Source: Dehalococcoidales bacterium
GTDB lineage: Bacteria > Chloroflexota > Dehalococcoidia > Dehalococcoidales > RBG-16-60-22
Assembly: GCA_002688435.1 (NCBI GenBank)
Contig: NZCW01000012.1
Span: forward strand, 1-36,967
Direction of reading: 5' to 3'
DNA length: 36,967 nucleotides
Positions within the stretch are counted from its first letter, which is position 1, and every line of letters starts with the position of its first letter. Below are positions 36,589 to 36,967 of the stretch, in pieces. Made by a program: the position numbers and the translations under genes. Below the pieces are notes generated by a model. That model had not been told where the DNA came from, made no database searches, and saw nothing but the letters and a program-made list of their open reading frames with translations.

Positions 36589-36967
36589 GTCTGGCTCCTC
36601 TGTTTACCGGGTTAATCTCGTCTCCGGCTAAGTGGGGATTTAACCTACTGACATCTACGCCAGTCGGTGATGGGATATTAGCACCGTGGTAAGAGGAAGT
36701 CAATAGCCGGATCGGTATTAGGCATGTGCGAAACTATTCCCAAAGCTAATTCCCACGATTGATTGATTTTCTTAAAAATAGTTCACCCCAAACTAATTCA
36801 ATGTCGGCATAAAATAAACTAACAAGATGACGAAATGTGTGGTTCTGGAAAATACTGACTTATTGGACGGGAGACAGAGCAGAGTCGAACTCTACCTGAA
36901 ACAATGGTTCTGTGTTTTGTTTAGTCTAGCCCAAGTCAAACATTATAACTGGACTAAATGATAAGGG

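Noticed and set aside
36589-36760. Possible FMN riboswitch upstream of ribD
   Set aside because: The region lacks the conserved RFN core (e.g. GGGGCAGGGTG...ACCGGCGGT), so no riboswitch is called.
36868-36925. tRNA-like T-arm on the minus strand (GGTAGAGTTCGACTCTGCTCTGTCTCCCGTCCA) near the window end
   Set aside because: The T-stem pairs only in a register inconsistent with G53/T54, no convincing anticodon arm or 5' acceptor strand follows, and the region runs to the window edge; too weak to call.
1-36967. CRISPR array, toxin-antitoxin or phage-defence cluster
   Set aside because: No regularly spaced direct repeats and no recognisable Cas, restriction, toxin or defence proteins were seen.

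Overview
This is a gene-dense, probably chromosomal bacterial window. Gene content and style suggest an anaerobic Chloroflexota/Dehalococcoidia-like organism (inference only). Order: cobalt ECF transporter genes (partial cbiQ, cbiM) and a CbiX-CbiC fusion behind a cobalamin riboswitch (minus strand); a winged-helix regulator; a plus-strand tetrapyrrole operon (AhbA-AhbB fusion, precorrin-2 dehydrogenase, hemA, hemC, cobA-hemD, hemB, hemL); a patchy region with a tRNA-Pro 3' remnant, a riboswitch-controlled BtuF-like protein, a PNPOx-UbiA fusion, an IS3-type transposase remnant and an OsmC-family gene; the AmmeMemoRadiSam pair; a BioD-like/DRTGG protein; purM and purH; nicotinamidase-like and nicotinate phosphoribosyltransferase genes; a frameshifted AbrB-like gene plus arsM; tilS, DUF2344 and CorC-like genes; nrdJ-nrdR; folC and ribD. 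Two observations stand out. (1) The OsmC-family gene has an in-frame TGA exactly where the family has its catalytic cysteine, followed at a suitable distance by a hairpin with GGU in its loop: a candidate selenoprotein. (2) Two 40-bp elements, identical at 38/40 positions and inverted relative to each other, flank the winged-helix regulator. Each is a TTGACA-N17-TAAAAT promoter with a CACT-N5-AGTG palindrome in the spacer, and they point outward to the cobalamin and the heme/siroheme operons, which suggests an undescribed tetrapyrrole regulon. All calls come from reading the sequence; no database search was run.
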